Assembly: GCA_965208395.1 (NCBI GenBank)
Contig: CBDBON010000002.1
Location: 434,001 to 498,000, forward strand
Origin: CBDBON01 sp965208395
GTDB taxonomy: Bacteria > Chloroflexota > Dehalococcoidia > Lucifugimonadales > CBDBON01
Length of the DNA stretch: 64,000 nucleotides
Reading direction: 5' to 3'
Shown: piece after piece, positions 57,731 through 64,000 of the stretch
Layout of the letters: each line of letters begins with the position of its first letter
Numbering within the stretch: the stretch's first letter is position 1
The notes under the pieces: generated by a model
Databases searched by the model: none
Told to the model about the DNA's origin: nothing
What the model saw: the letters and a program-made list of their open reading frames with translations, nothing else
Translations under genes and position numbers: made by a program

Positions 57731-59542
57731 ATGGACCGCGCCCGGATCGAAGCGCAAGCACTCGCCGAGCACCGCTCTGTCTTCGGCGAGTACAGAAACT
57801 ACACGCCTCCTCGATATGAGGACTACACGAACGAGGCGATCCATATCCCCATGAGCGAGGGGCACAGAATCGCCCTCGACGTGACGCTGCCCGCTCCACT
57901 GCAGCCCGGGGTCAAGCTTCCCACCATTCTCTACACGACCAGATACTGGCGGGCCAAGAAGGACGAGCCCGTGGACGAGCAGGACCTCTTCTTCACGAGC
58001 CACGGCTACGCGTTCGTCCGAGCGGACGAGCGCGGCACGGGGGCCTCCTTCGGCACCTGGCCCAACATGTGGCCGAGGGCAGCCATCGCCGACTACAGGG
58101 AGACGGTCGACTGGATCGTCGCCCAACCCTGGTCCAACGGCGCCGTCGGGAGCACCGGCGTCTCCTACACCGGCACGACGGCCCAGCTGCTCGCCGCGAC
58201 GAAGCACCCGGCGGTGAAGGCCGTTGCGCCCAAGTTCATCGAGTTCGATGTCTACACGGACATCTTCTATCCGGGCGGGCTGCTCCTGGAGGAGCTGATG
58301 GAGCGGTACATCGAAAGGTGCCGGATGCTGGACCTGAACAGGTGGACCAACTCGATCAGGGGCAAGCCCACGGACACGGTGAAACCGGTGGACGCCGATC
58401 ACGACGGCTCGCTGCTGGCCGCCGCGGTCGAGGAGCACCGCGCGACGAATCCCGACTTCAGCAGGAGTCTCGAGATCATGTTCAGGGACGACCCGATCCC
58501 CGGCCTCGGAGTGACTATAGACGACTTCAGCATGCACGGATTGAGGGAGGAGATCGAGAGTTCCGGGGCGGCGATCTACGGCTGGGGAAGCTGGACCGAC
58601 GCCTACACCGCCGACACGGTGATCAGGCGGTTCCTGACCTTCTCCAACCCGCAGCGGGCGGTGATAGGCGCGTGGAACCACGGCGGGGACAGGAACGGCA
58701 ACCAGTATCTGCCGGACTATTCGCCCACCCAACCCAGCCACATGGCGCAGTGGCTGGAGGACCTGCGCTTCTTCGACTTCCACCTGCAGGGTGTGGACAC
58801 CGGCGTGATGGAGGGGCCGCCGGTGACGTACGTGACGATCGGGGCGCAGACGTGGAACCGCACCACGGCCTGGCCGATCGAGGGCACTGCCTTGGAGCGG
58901 CGGCACATGAACGTAGGCGGGGCCCTCACAGTCGAGCCTCCGGCGTCGTCCGACGCTTCGGACCACTACGTCGTCGACTTCTCGGCGACCACCGGGAAGG
59001 GGGGGCGGTGGCACACCGAATTCCAGGGGACGGACGTCATCTACGGCGACAGGGCGGTGGCGGACGAGCGGCTGCTCACCTACACCTCCGAGCCCCTAGA
59101 GGCCGATGTCGAGGTGACCGGCTACCCGGCGGTCACGTTGTACGTAACTCCGTCTCATACGGACGGGGCCTTTCTCGTCTACCTCGAGGACGTGGCTCCC
59201 GACGGCCACGTCAGGTACGTGACCGGAGGCGAGCTGCGGGCGCTGCACCGCAGGCTGTCGGACGATGCGCCGCCATACCGGACGCTCATGCCGCACCGCA
59301 CCTACAGGCGGTCCGACGGTTCTCCCCTCGTCCCGGGCGAGGTGGCCGAGATCGTCGTCGGCCTGCAGCCGACCTCTGCGCTCTTCAAGAGAGGTCACAG
59401 GATCAGGGTCGCCATCGCGGGTCACGACGACGGCGTCTTCGAGAGGGTCCCCGCGGAAGGCGAAGAGGTCGCCTTCAATCTGCACCGCAGCGTCCGGCAT
59501 CCCTCCCGCGTCGACCTGCCAGTCGTGCCGAGACCAGAATAG
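57731..59542 (+). CDS. CocE/NonD-family (X-Pro dipeptidyl-peptidase-like) hydrolase
   Basis: A 603-residue alpha/beta hydrolase of the CocE/NonD group, which cleaves esters or X-Pro amide bonds. Seen: the start IPMSEGHRIALDVTLPAPLQ and YTTRYW, the oxyanion region VRADERGTGASFG, and the nucleophile Ser145 in GSTGVSYTGTTAQ (GxSYxG). The acid and His lie later (GSWTDAYT and WNHGGDRNGNQ). The C-terminal jelly roll (VTGYPAVTLYVTPSHTDGAF) is typical. It is cytosolic: no signal peptide. Start ATG 57731 lies directly after GGGGGTAGAG; it follows the BNR-repeat gene by 78 bases. Confidence 0.9.
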   Translation: MDRARIEAQALAEHRSVFGEYRNYTPPRYEDYTNEAIHIPMSEGHRIALDVTLPAPLQPGVKLPTILYTTRYWRAKKDEPVDEQDLFFTSHGYAFVRADERGTGASFGTWPNMWPRAAIADYRETVDWIVAQPWSNGAVGSTGVSYTGTTAQLLAATKHPAVKAVAPKFIEFDVYTDIFYPGGLLLEELMERYIERCRMLDLNRWTNSIRGKPTDTVKPVDADHDGSLLAAAVEEHRATNPDFSRSLEIMFRDDPIPGLGVTIDDFSMHGLREEIESSGAAIYGWGSWTDAYTADTVIRRFLTFSNPQRAVIGAWNHGGDRNGNQYLPDYSPTQPSHMAQWLEDLRFFDFHLQGVDTGVMEGPPVTYVTIGAQTWNRTTAWPIEGTALERRHMNVGGALTVEPPASSDASDHYVVDFSATTGKGGRWHTEFQGTDVIYGDRAVADERLLTYTSEPLEADVEVTGYPAVTLYVTPSHTDGAFLVYLEDVAPDGHVRYVTGGELRALHRRLSDDAPPYRTLMPHRTYRRSDGSPLVPGEVAEIVVGLQPTSALFKRGHRIRVAIAGHDDGVFERVPAEGEEVAFNLHRSVRHPSRVDLPVVPRPE

Positions 59543-59623
59543 GCGGAGCGGGATGGTGTTGGTGCGGTTGCCCGGGCCGGGACTCGCCGGATTACAGGAT
59601 GCCCGGGACCGAAGGGGCCCGTC

Positions 59624-59884
59624 CTATACCCAGATGAGGTTTTGCCGGGGAGGGGGGCGCGGGTCCTGGGCGCGCTCGGGCCGGTGGAGTATAAGGCTGC
59701 GTTCGGTCCGGTCGCGGTATTCCTCGGCGCCCATGTTGGCCACCCTGACCTCTTCGACGGAGCCGTAGATATAGGGGAGGGCGGCGTAGCCGTATGAGTC
59801 CAGGCTGCGGAGGTAGTGCGTCAGTTTGAAATGTTCGATTCCGTTCCGATGGGCGTAGAGGCCATTCCATATCGCGGTCAACAA
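59624..59884 (-). CDS. Small hypothetical protein
   Basis: An 86-residue frame with coding-like codon use (GC-rich third positions) and aromatic-rich, globular-looking sequence: AIWNGLYAHRNGIEHFKLTH, then SYGYAALPYIYGSVEEV. I do not recognise it. The start would be TTG 59884, eight bases after GGAAAAG, which is only fair. It lies between a hydrolase and the membrane-bound HTH regulator and is on the regulator's strand. Could also be the remains of a longer gene. Confidence 0.4.
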   Translation of the reverse strand: MLTAIWNGLYAHRNGIEHFKLTHYLRSLDSYGYAALPYIYGSVEEVRVANMGAEEYRDRTERSLILHRPERAQDPRPPPRQNLIWV

Positions 59885-59911
59885 AGGTCGCTTTTCCGAC
59901 AGTCGTGGACC

Positions 59912-61237
59912 TTATCGTCTTCGACTGCCGTCAATGCGATAGACGGACACGATCAGCCTAACGCCGATAACAAAGACCATATAGGCGAGGACCCAGATCG
60001 CATGCCACATGTATCCTATGTTCAATCTGCCCAGCGCCTCTCCTTGAGTAAAGCCCAGCTCGGCGAAATCGATCTCCCAGGACCGCAGCAGATTGTGGTC
60101 CGGCAGAACGCTGGGCAGGTCCGGCGACAGGTATATCGCCATAATTGCGGCTATCCCCAAGGCAGTCGAAACTATCGCCAGTACCGACGCAGTTGAGAGC
60201 AGGTACAGCCGGTCGCGATCGCTGGGCTTGAAGGTCGGGTCGCGCAATGCCAGTAGTGCGGTGAAGACAGCAGCCACCACCGGCAGCAGAACCGCGAGCT
60301 GTATCGATACTGAAATGTTGGTGATGACAACGACGACGGCGTACACGGAGATCACCGGAGGCAGCACTACAAAGGCCGCCCTGCGGAGGGCGCTGGCACC
60401 GTCGCCGGCGCCTGAGTATCGACGCTTCCACAGTAACTGAAACGCCAGCCCTGCAGCGGATGCGATCAAAAGGTTCAGGAGCAGGGCCAGCATGTAGTGT
60501 ACCTGTGTGTCGGCGAGGCTCCCGATCGTATAGAAGCCGTAATGGTCTGTGTGTATCCGGGCAAACTGCAGCAGCGGGGTGGTCAACAGGAAAAACAGCG
60601 AAACCCAGAAGAACTCCCGGAGGCCAGCTTCGCGGTCTCTGAACAAGAACCCTTGCGCCAGAACGATCCCCACGGTGAAAGCGACGTAGGCTGTGGGCAT
60701 CCAGCCGTTGTTCCAGCCGAATGAGAAGAGCGCATACCCGCCAACGATGCACAGCGCCAGCGGAAAAACCCTCAGAAGCCCAAAATGAGCTGCGTCCCCC
60801 AGCGTTGACCGAGTATTTCCTGACGGTAACGTTCCGGTGTCGCGCACGACGCCTGGGGCGGGTCTCGGCTTCGGCGCCGCTCCGAGGCCCACAGTTCCGG
60901 CACGACCACCGGTGACGTGGCCCAACGCCGTCTGAAAGTCAGCCGCCAGCCCTGCCAGCAACACGAGACCGGCCATCTCCGTCTGCGACAGATTGAGGGC
61001 CTTACCGAAGACTCTCAGCCGCTGAAGAGTGGGGCGGGTGTCGCCGGACTCCCACCGCGACACCGTGGCGTGGCTGTACCGCTCGGCGTAGTCACTGTCC
61101 ACCGACCCCATCCGCTCGAGCAGGCCTTCCTGCGTCAACCCTCGCCGGCCGCCTCCGGATGAGAAAGACTCACGGTAAGACCTCATCAAGAGTCCTACCT
61201 GGGCCGCCCTGGCCCGCTGGATGCTCTTACTCGCCAT
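59912..61237 (-). CDS. Membrane-bound XRE-type HTH regulator
   Basis: A 441-residue protein combining a DNA-binding and a membrane domain. Residues about 10-80 form an XRE-type helix-turn-helix (LTQEGLLERMGSVDSDYAER, SHATVSRWESGDTRPTLQRL). From about residue 150 onward come eight to ten membrane helices (VFPLALCIVGGYALFSFGW, EFFWVSLFFLLTTPLLQFA, YMLALLLNLLIASAAGLAFQ, LLPVVAAVFTALLAL, ASVLAIVSTALGIAAIMAIY). It could tether an operator to the membrane and respond to a membrane signal. The divergent secreted protein at 61426 shares its 188-base upstream region and is the natural target. Codon use is less GC-biased than in its neighbours. Confidence 0.85.
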   Translation of the reverse strand: MASKSIQRARAAQVGLLMRSYRESFSSGGGRRGLTQEGLLERMGSVDSDYAERYSHATVSRWESGDTRPTLQRLRVFGKALNLSQTEMAGLVLLAGLAADFQTALGHVTGGRAGTVGLGAAPKPRPAPGVVRDTGTLPSGNTRSTLGDAAHFGLLRVFPLALCIVGGYALFSFGWNNGWMPTAYVAFTVGIVLAQGFLFRDREAGLREFFWVSLFFLLTTPLLQFARIHTDHYGFYTIGSLADTQVHYMLALLLNLLIASAAGLAFQLLWKRRYSGAGDGASALRRAAFVVLPPVISVYAVVVVITNISVSIQLAVLLPVVAAVFTALLALRDPTFKPSDRDRLYLLSTASVLAIVSTALGIAAIMAIYLSPDLPSVLPDHNLLRSWEIDFAELGFTQGEALGRLNIGYMWHAIWVLAYMVFVIGVRLIVSVYRIDGSRRR

Positions 61238-61425
61238 CGATCAGCACGCACATTTCAGCTTTGGGGTGTCAAAAAACTCCAATGCACAGACTTGCCCAAG
61301 TGCACAAGCTACTATCGCAGCGGCGGTCGCCAGGAAGGAGCGAGGGGCTCAGCGCCTCTGGATCCTAAGCAACGCCGTGGCGTCGCCACTGGGAATCCAA
61401 CTGCTTATATAGGAGGTACGACAAA

Positions 61426-62229
61426 ATGCATCTCATTGGATCGCTCGTTTGGAACACCCGCTCAATCCCGGTATTGCTTATTGCTGCGGTAGTTGCCGCT
61501 GCCGCCCTGTTTGCGCTATCGCCACAGGTGGGGCAGGGCCAAGCCAACGATAGCCCGGCGACCATGGAGGAGTGCGAAGAGGAGTTGGCCGCCGGGCGGG
61601 CGGTGCTCTGCTCCAGAAACTCCTTCTCGGTCACCACCACCATGGCTGACGGGACATACCACATCAACTGGAGTGAGTGGGCCAGCCGGCAGAGCAACGT
61701 GGAACGCTACACCATCCAGAGGCTCCGGTTCATGTACCGCAACAACTTTCAGCTTGAGGCCGACGGCACCGCTGTGAACGACTGGGACTACGGCGCACCG
61801 GACGTGAACAGCTGCAGGCCCTGGGGGGTTGAAAGAGACAGCTCGGGGGTGGTGACCCGATGGGCCTGGTTCTGCGAGGGTATCTCCAATGTCCACGAAA
61901 ACCCTTCGGGAGCACCGACGTCGATAGAGCGGTTGGACGACGACTGGACGTCTACGTCCTGGACCGGCTCCCTTTTGGCGCCGGGACGCAAACACAACGT
62001 CCAGGTCCAGGCTCTAAGGATCCCAGGCAGCAAGACCGAGGCGCACCCAGACAACCCGCAGAGCGCAACCGACCGGCTGACGCAACAGGAGGTGGACGAC
62101 AACACCCATAACCTGCTCGCCTCCGAAGTTGAGATGCACCTCTATGTGATAACCGCTCACTTCGGCGACGGAGCCACCCGGCGCAGCCACGGGCTCATCA
62201 CCGGCTCACCTTTCGCCGACAGGCAATGA
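61426..62229 (+). CDS. Secreted protein of unknown function (fibronectin-III-like)
   Basis: A 267-residue exported protein. An N-terminal signal segment (about residues 14-33, IPVLLIAAVVAAAALFALSP) is followed by a likely cleavage region near GQGQA-ND. The mature part is beta-rich with Trp and Tyr spacing like fibronectin-III-type domains (YHINWSEWASRQSNVERYT, RFMYRNNFQLEADGT) and two Cys that could form a disulfide (NSCRPWG, WAWFCEG). No catalytic motif is seen. ATG 61426 has AGGAGG upstream. Divergently paired with the membrane-bound HTH regulator. Confidence 0.78.
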   Translation: MHLIGSLVWNTRSIPVLLIAAVVAAAALFALSPQVGQGQANDSPATMEECEEELAAGRAVLCSRNSFSVTTTMADGTYHINWSEWASRQSNVERYTIQRLRFMYRNNFQLEADGTAVNDWDYGAPDVNSCRPWGVERDSSGVVTRWAWFCEGISNVHENPSGAPTSIERLDDDWTSTSWTGSLLAPGRKHNVQVQALRIPGSKTEAHPDNPQSATDRLTQQEVDDNTHNLLASEVEMHLYVITAHFGDGATRRSHGLITGSPFADRQ

Positions 62230-62752
62230 CTGTTGGAATGGACTTGTGTTTGACGCTGAATAGACAGCGATAGCAGTGCATCTGAAGTCGCGAGCGGAGT
62301 CTTAACCCGCAAAACCGGCACCAGCATTGGTACGGAAGAGGGCGACTTCACATCCCGCTAAGCTGTGACAGTGGTTGGAGCTGGTCAAGGTCTGCGAGCT
62401 CCTCGACATGCCCGCGTTGGCGCAAAGAGTCGAGGAGCTCGTGCGCTCCAGACTAGCTCGTCCACGAGCGGTATGTTCGCGACAAGCCCTTAGCCCTCCC
62501 GGCGGCGCCTCTCCGCACGCTCCCGCTTCCGCTGCCTGATGAACAGCTACGCAGCGGTGTTCGTCTCGGACTGGTTGATCTTCCGCCTTGACTCCAAAAA
62601 CCGGTCGTTCCATCATAGACGAGCGCAAGCCCACGTTTTGCACCACCCTGGGCATGTGTCAAGGGCGTGCTCGACTGTCCTACTCCCGGGCAGGAGCACC
62701 GAGGCGGCCCGGGCTGCCAGGCAGGTCTGACTATGCGTCCAGGAGGACAGAC
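62230..62752. other. Gene-free stretch with long inverted repeat
   Basis: No credible gene. At 62395-62441 there is a perfect 13-bp inverted repeat (CGAGCTCCTCGAC … GTCGAGGAGCTCG) with a 21-base loop and no T-tract. The plus strand around it reads like a short coding remnant (LLDMPALAQRVEELVRSRL), but with stops on both sides. A TTGACT (62588) / CATCAT (62611) pair spaced 17 bases may serve the PPOX gene. Probably decayed sequence. Confidence 0.5.
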
Positions 62753-63169
62753 ATGATCGACTTTTCGACGGAGCTAGGCAGGAGGGTACGTGGCCTGCTC
62801 GACTCGGAACAGGTGATATGGCTCACGACCGTGGACTCCAAGGGGGTGCCTCAGCCTCGCCCGGTCTGGTTCCTGTGGGACGGCTCTTCTCTTCTGATTT
62901 ACAGCAGGCCGGATGCTTATAAGCTGAGGCACCTAGCCAGGAACGCGAGGATGTCCCTCAACTTCAACTCCGACCCGGAGGCGCACCAGGTGGCGGTCCT
63001 GGTCGGGGAGGCGCGCGTCGATCCGGACGCGCCGCGGGCGGACTGCGAGTCCCGCTACGTGGAGAAGTATGGGGAGGGGATTGCCGGGTTGGGAATGACG
63101 CCGGAGAGTTTCGGGGCGGCCTTCTCCGTGGCTGTGAGGGCCACGCCGGAGCGTCTGCGCGGTCTGTGA
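62753..63169 (+). CDS. PPOX-class F420/flavin-dependent oxidoreductase
   Basis: A 138-residue split-barrel flavoprotein-type enzyme of the pyridoxamine-phosphate-oxidase-like group, in the subset usually annotated as F420-dependent. Seen: VIWLTTVDSKGVPQPRPVWF, SLLIYSRPDAYKLRHLARNA, and SLNFNSDPEAHQVAVLVGEA. It forms dimers that bind F420 or FMN at the interface and reduce small organics. ATG 62753 is set by AGGAGG 7 bases upstream and by the family N-terminus. It stands alone. Confidence 0.88.
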   Translation: MIDFSTELGRRVRGLLDSEQVIWLTTVDSKGVPQPRPVWFLWDGSSLLIYSRPDAYKLRHLARNARMSLNFNSDPEAHQVAVLVGEARVDPDAPRADCESRYVEKYGEGIAGLGMTPESFGAAFSVAVRATPERLRGL

Positions 63170-63324
63170 GGAGGCGGGGGCGCCCGCGTCCCCGTATCAA
63201 GTACGGGGCAGTCTCTGACCGTCCCTCGCGGAGCCGGGGGGAGGGACATGCGGGCAAAGCACCTTCCCTTGTTGTCCCGGTGGAGGCCGGGGCTCAGCAA
63301 CACTTAGCCGTGATGCCAAGCGCG

Positions 63325-63355
63325 TCTCTGGATACCGGCTTTCGCGGGCATGACG
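63325..63355. repeat. Short dispersed-repeat-like sequence
   Basis: The stretch GGATACCGGCTTTCGCGGGC followed by ATGACG resembles the small palindromic repeats common between genes in many bacterial genomes (pattern CCCGCGAAAGCCGG). Only one copy is in this window, so the call rests on pattern recognition. Confidence 0.35.
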
Positions 63356-63375
63356 TCGGAGATGTCTTGCGGGCG

Positions 63376-64000
63376 CTACCAGCCTAGGGCGTAGCCGATG
63401 TTGCCCTTCGGCCCGACGGCGCCGGATATGACGCCCCGCTCCCTGTCGATGCGTATGGCCATCGGCTTTCCGGGAGTCCATGCCTCCGCCCGGTCCACGA
63501 CGTGGCCGCGCCGCTCCAGCTCCAATACGACCTCGTCCGGTATCCTGGCCTCGGCGGTCAGATGTCCGGGGTAGGACTCCCTCGGGTAGAAGGAGGACGG
63601 GAAGTGGCGTGAGAAGACGGCGGGGGCATCGACGGCCTCCTGCAGGTTCATGCCGAACTCGACGTAGTTGAGGAAGAGCTGCAGGGTGATCTGGTCCTGG
63701 GTGTCACCGCCGGGCGTGCCGAAGGCCATGTAGGGCTCCCCGTTCCTGGTCACCAGCGAGGGGGTGAGCGTCGCCCTCGGGCGCTTGCGTCCGGCGAGCG
63801 CGTTGGGGCGCTCCGGGTTGAGGTAGAACATCTGGCCCCTCGTGCCGATCGGAAAGCCGAGCCCCCTGATGACCGGGGAAGTCCCGATCCAGCCGCCGCT
63901 CGGGGTCGCGGCGACCATGTTGCCCTCGATGTCCACGGCGTCGAGATGAGTGGTATCGCCGACGTGGGCGTGGCCGAGACCGAGGTCCTGCACCTCGGTG
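63376..64000 (-). CDS. Gamma-glutamyltransferase (C-terminal part, cut by window end)
   Basis: The last 207 or so residues of a gamma-glutamyltranspeptidase-family protein; the gene continues beyond base 64000. The segment TTHLDAVDIEGNMVAATPSG contains the Thr-Thr-His-type nucleophile region where the proenzyme cleaves itself. Further family blocks are RATLTPSLVTRNGEPYMAFG, TPGGDTQDQITLQLFLNYVE and GVISGAVGPKGNIGYA. The enzyme hydrolyses or transfers gamma-glutamyl groups, usually from glutathione, or acts as an acylase. N-terminal half and signal peptide cannot be judged. Confidence 0.92.
   Translation of the reverse strand, partial: TEVQDLGLGHAHVGDTTHLDAVDIEGNMVAATPSGGWIGTSPVIRGLGFPIGTRGQMFYLNPERPNALAGRKRPRATLTPSLVTRNGEPYMAFGTPGGDTQDQITLQLFLNYVEFGMNLQEAVDAPAVFSRHFPSSFYPRESYPGHLTAEARIPDEVVLELERRGHVVDRAEAWTPGKPMAIRIDRERGVISGAVGPKGNIGYALGW

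Noticed and set aside
62302..62655. 117-codon minus-strand frame in the gene-free stretch
   Set aside because: No ribosome site, no recognisable family, composition unlike real genes here.

Overview
The window is high-GC bacterial DNA with densely packed genes, short or overlapping gene junctions and frequent GTG/TTG starts. The gene content fits an uncultured, metabolically versatile bacterium: a CaiB/BaiF CoA-transferase, hydantoinase A/B, two amidases, an enolase-superfamily enzyme, a dimethylformamidase-like protein, a UroD-type methyltransferase with corrinoid protein, MMPL exporter, F420/flavin-type PPOX protein and CvpA. My best guess is Chloroflexota of the SAR202/Dehalococcoidia type. 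That is an inference from gene content; there is no rRNA gene or other phylogenetic marker that I could test here.

Layout. 1-11.4 kb: a catabolic island for amides, ureides and carboxylates (CoA-transferase, deacetylase-like protein, GatC/AtzG-like small protein plus amidase, amidohydrolase, then hyuA/hyuB and a second amidase on the minus strand, and a HAD phosphatase). 11.4-16 kb: a repeat-rich RNA-like element, an autoregulated-looking Fic gene, a ThuA-like protein, a mandelate-racemase-type enzyme and a VWA protein. 16-34.5 kb: a one-carbon/corrinoid region (virulence-factor-domain protein, homocysteine methyltransferase homologue, unknown protein, UroD-type methyltransferase, MtrH-like methyltransferase, corrinoid protein, Cys-rich small protein, RACo-type reductive activator), interrupted by a translationally linked addB-addA repair pair and followed by a 2-hydroxyacid dehydrogenase, a dimethylformamidase-like protein and a THI5/NMT1-like protein. 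34.4-41 kb: phosphatase, two SDR proteins, CvpA, HNH nuclease and an MMPL exporter. 41-49 kb: groES-groEL under a CIRCE-like operator, dnaE, a DUF2007 protein, the second copy of the RNA-like element and a radical-SAM/HhH repair protein. 49-54.4 kb: a minus-strand operon MoxR - DUF58 - TgpA-like transglutaminase - MGMT. 54.4-64 kb: a BNR-repeat protein, a CocE-type hydrolase, a membrane-bound HTH regulator facing a secreted protein, a PPOX protein and the end of a gamma-glutamyltransferase.

How it works together. The UroD-type, MtrH-like, corrinoid and RACo-type genes match the four parts of a corrinoid methyltransferase system of the acetogen O-demethylase type: substrate methyltransferase, corrinoid carrier, methyl transfer to tetrahydrofolate, and reductive reactivation of Co(II). 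The neighbouring DMF hydrolase-like and CoA/amide genes suggest a scavenger of small methylated and amidated organics.

The most unusual signal is a roughly 190-nt element present twice (minus strand 11378-11570, plus strand 47477-47666). Each copy has an extended -10 promoter, seven TGTCNC-type units at 10/11-bp spacing, an inverted array of GAGACA-type units at 10-bp spacing able to pair with the first units as a 27-bp stem, and a T-tract. Geometry is conserved much better than sequence, and it looks like a previously undescribed structured RNA or protein-binding array. Nine sigma70-like promoters could be placed by eye. No tRNA, rRNA, CRISPR array or intact insertion sequence was seen.
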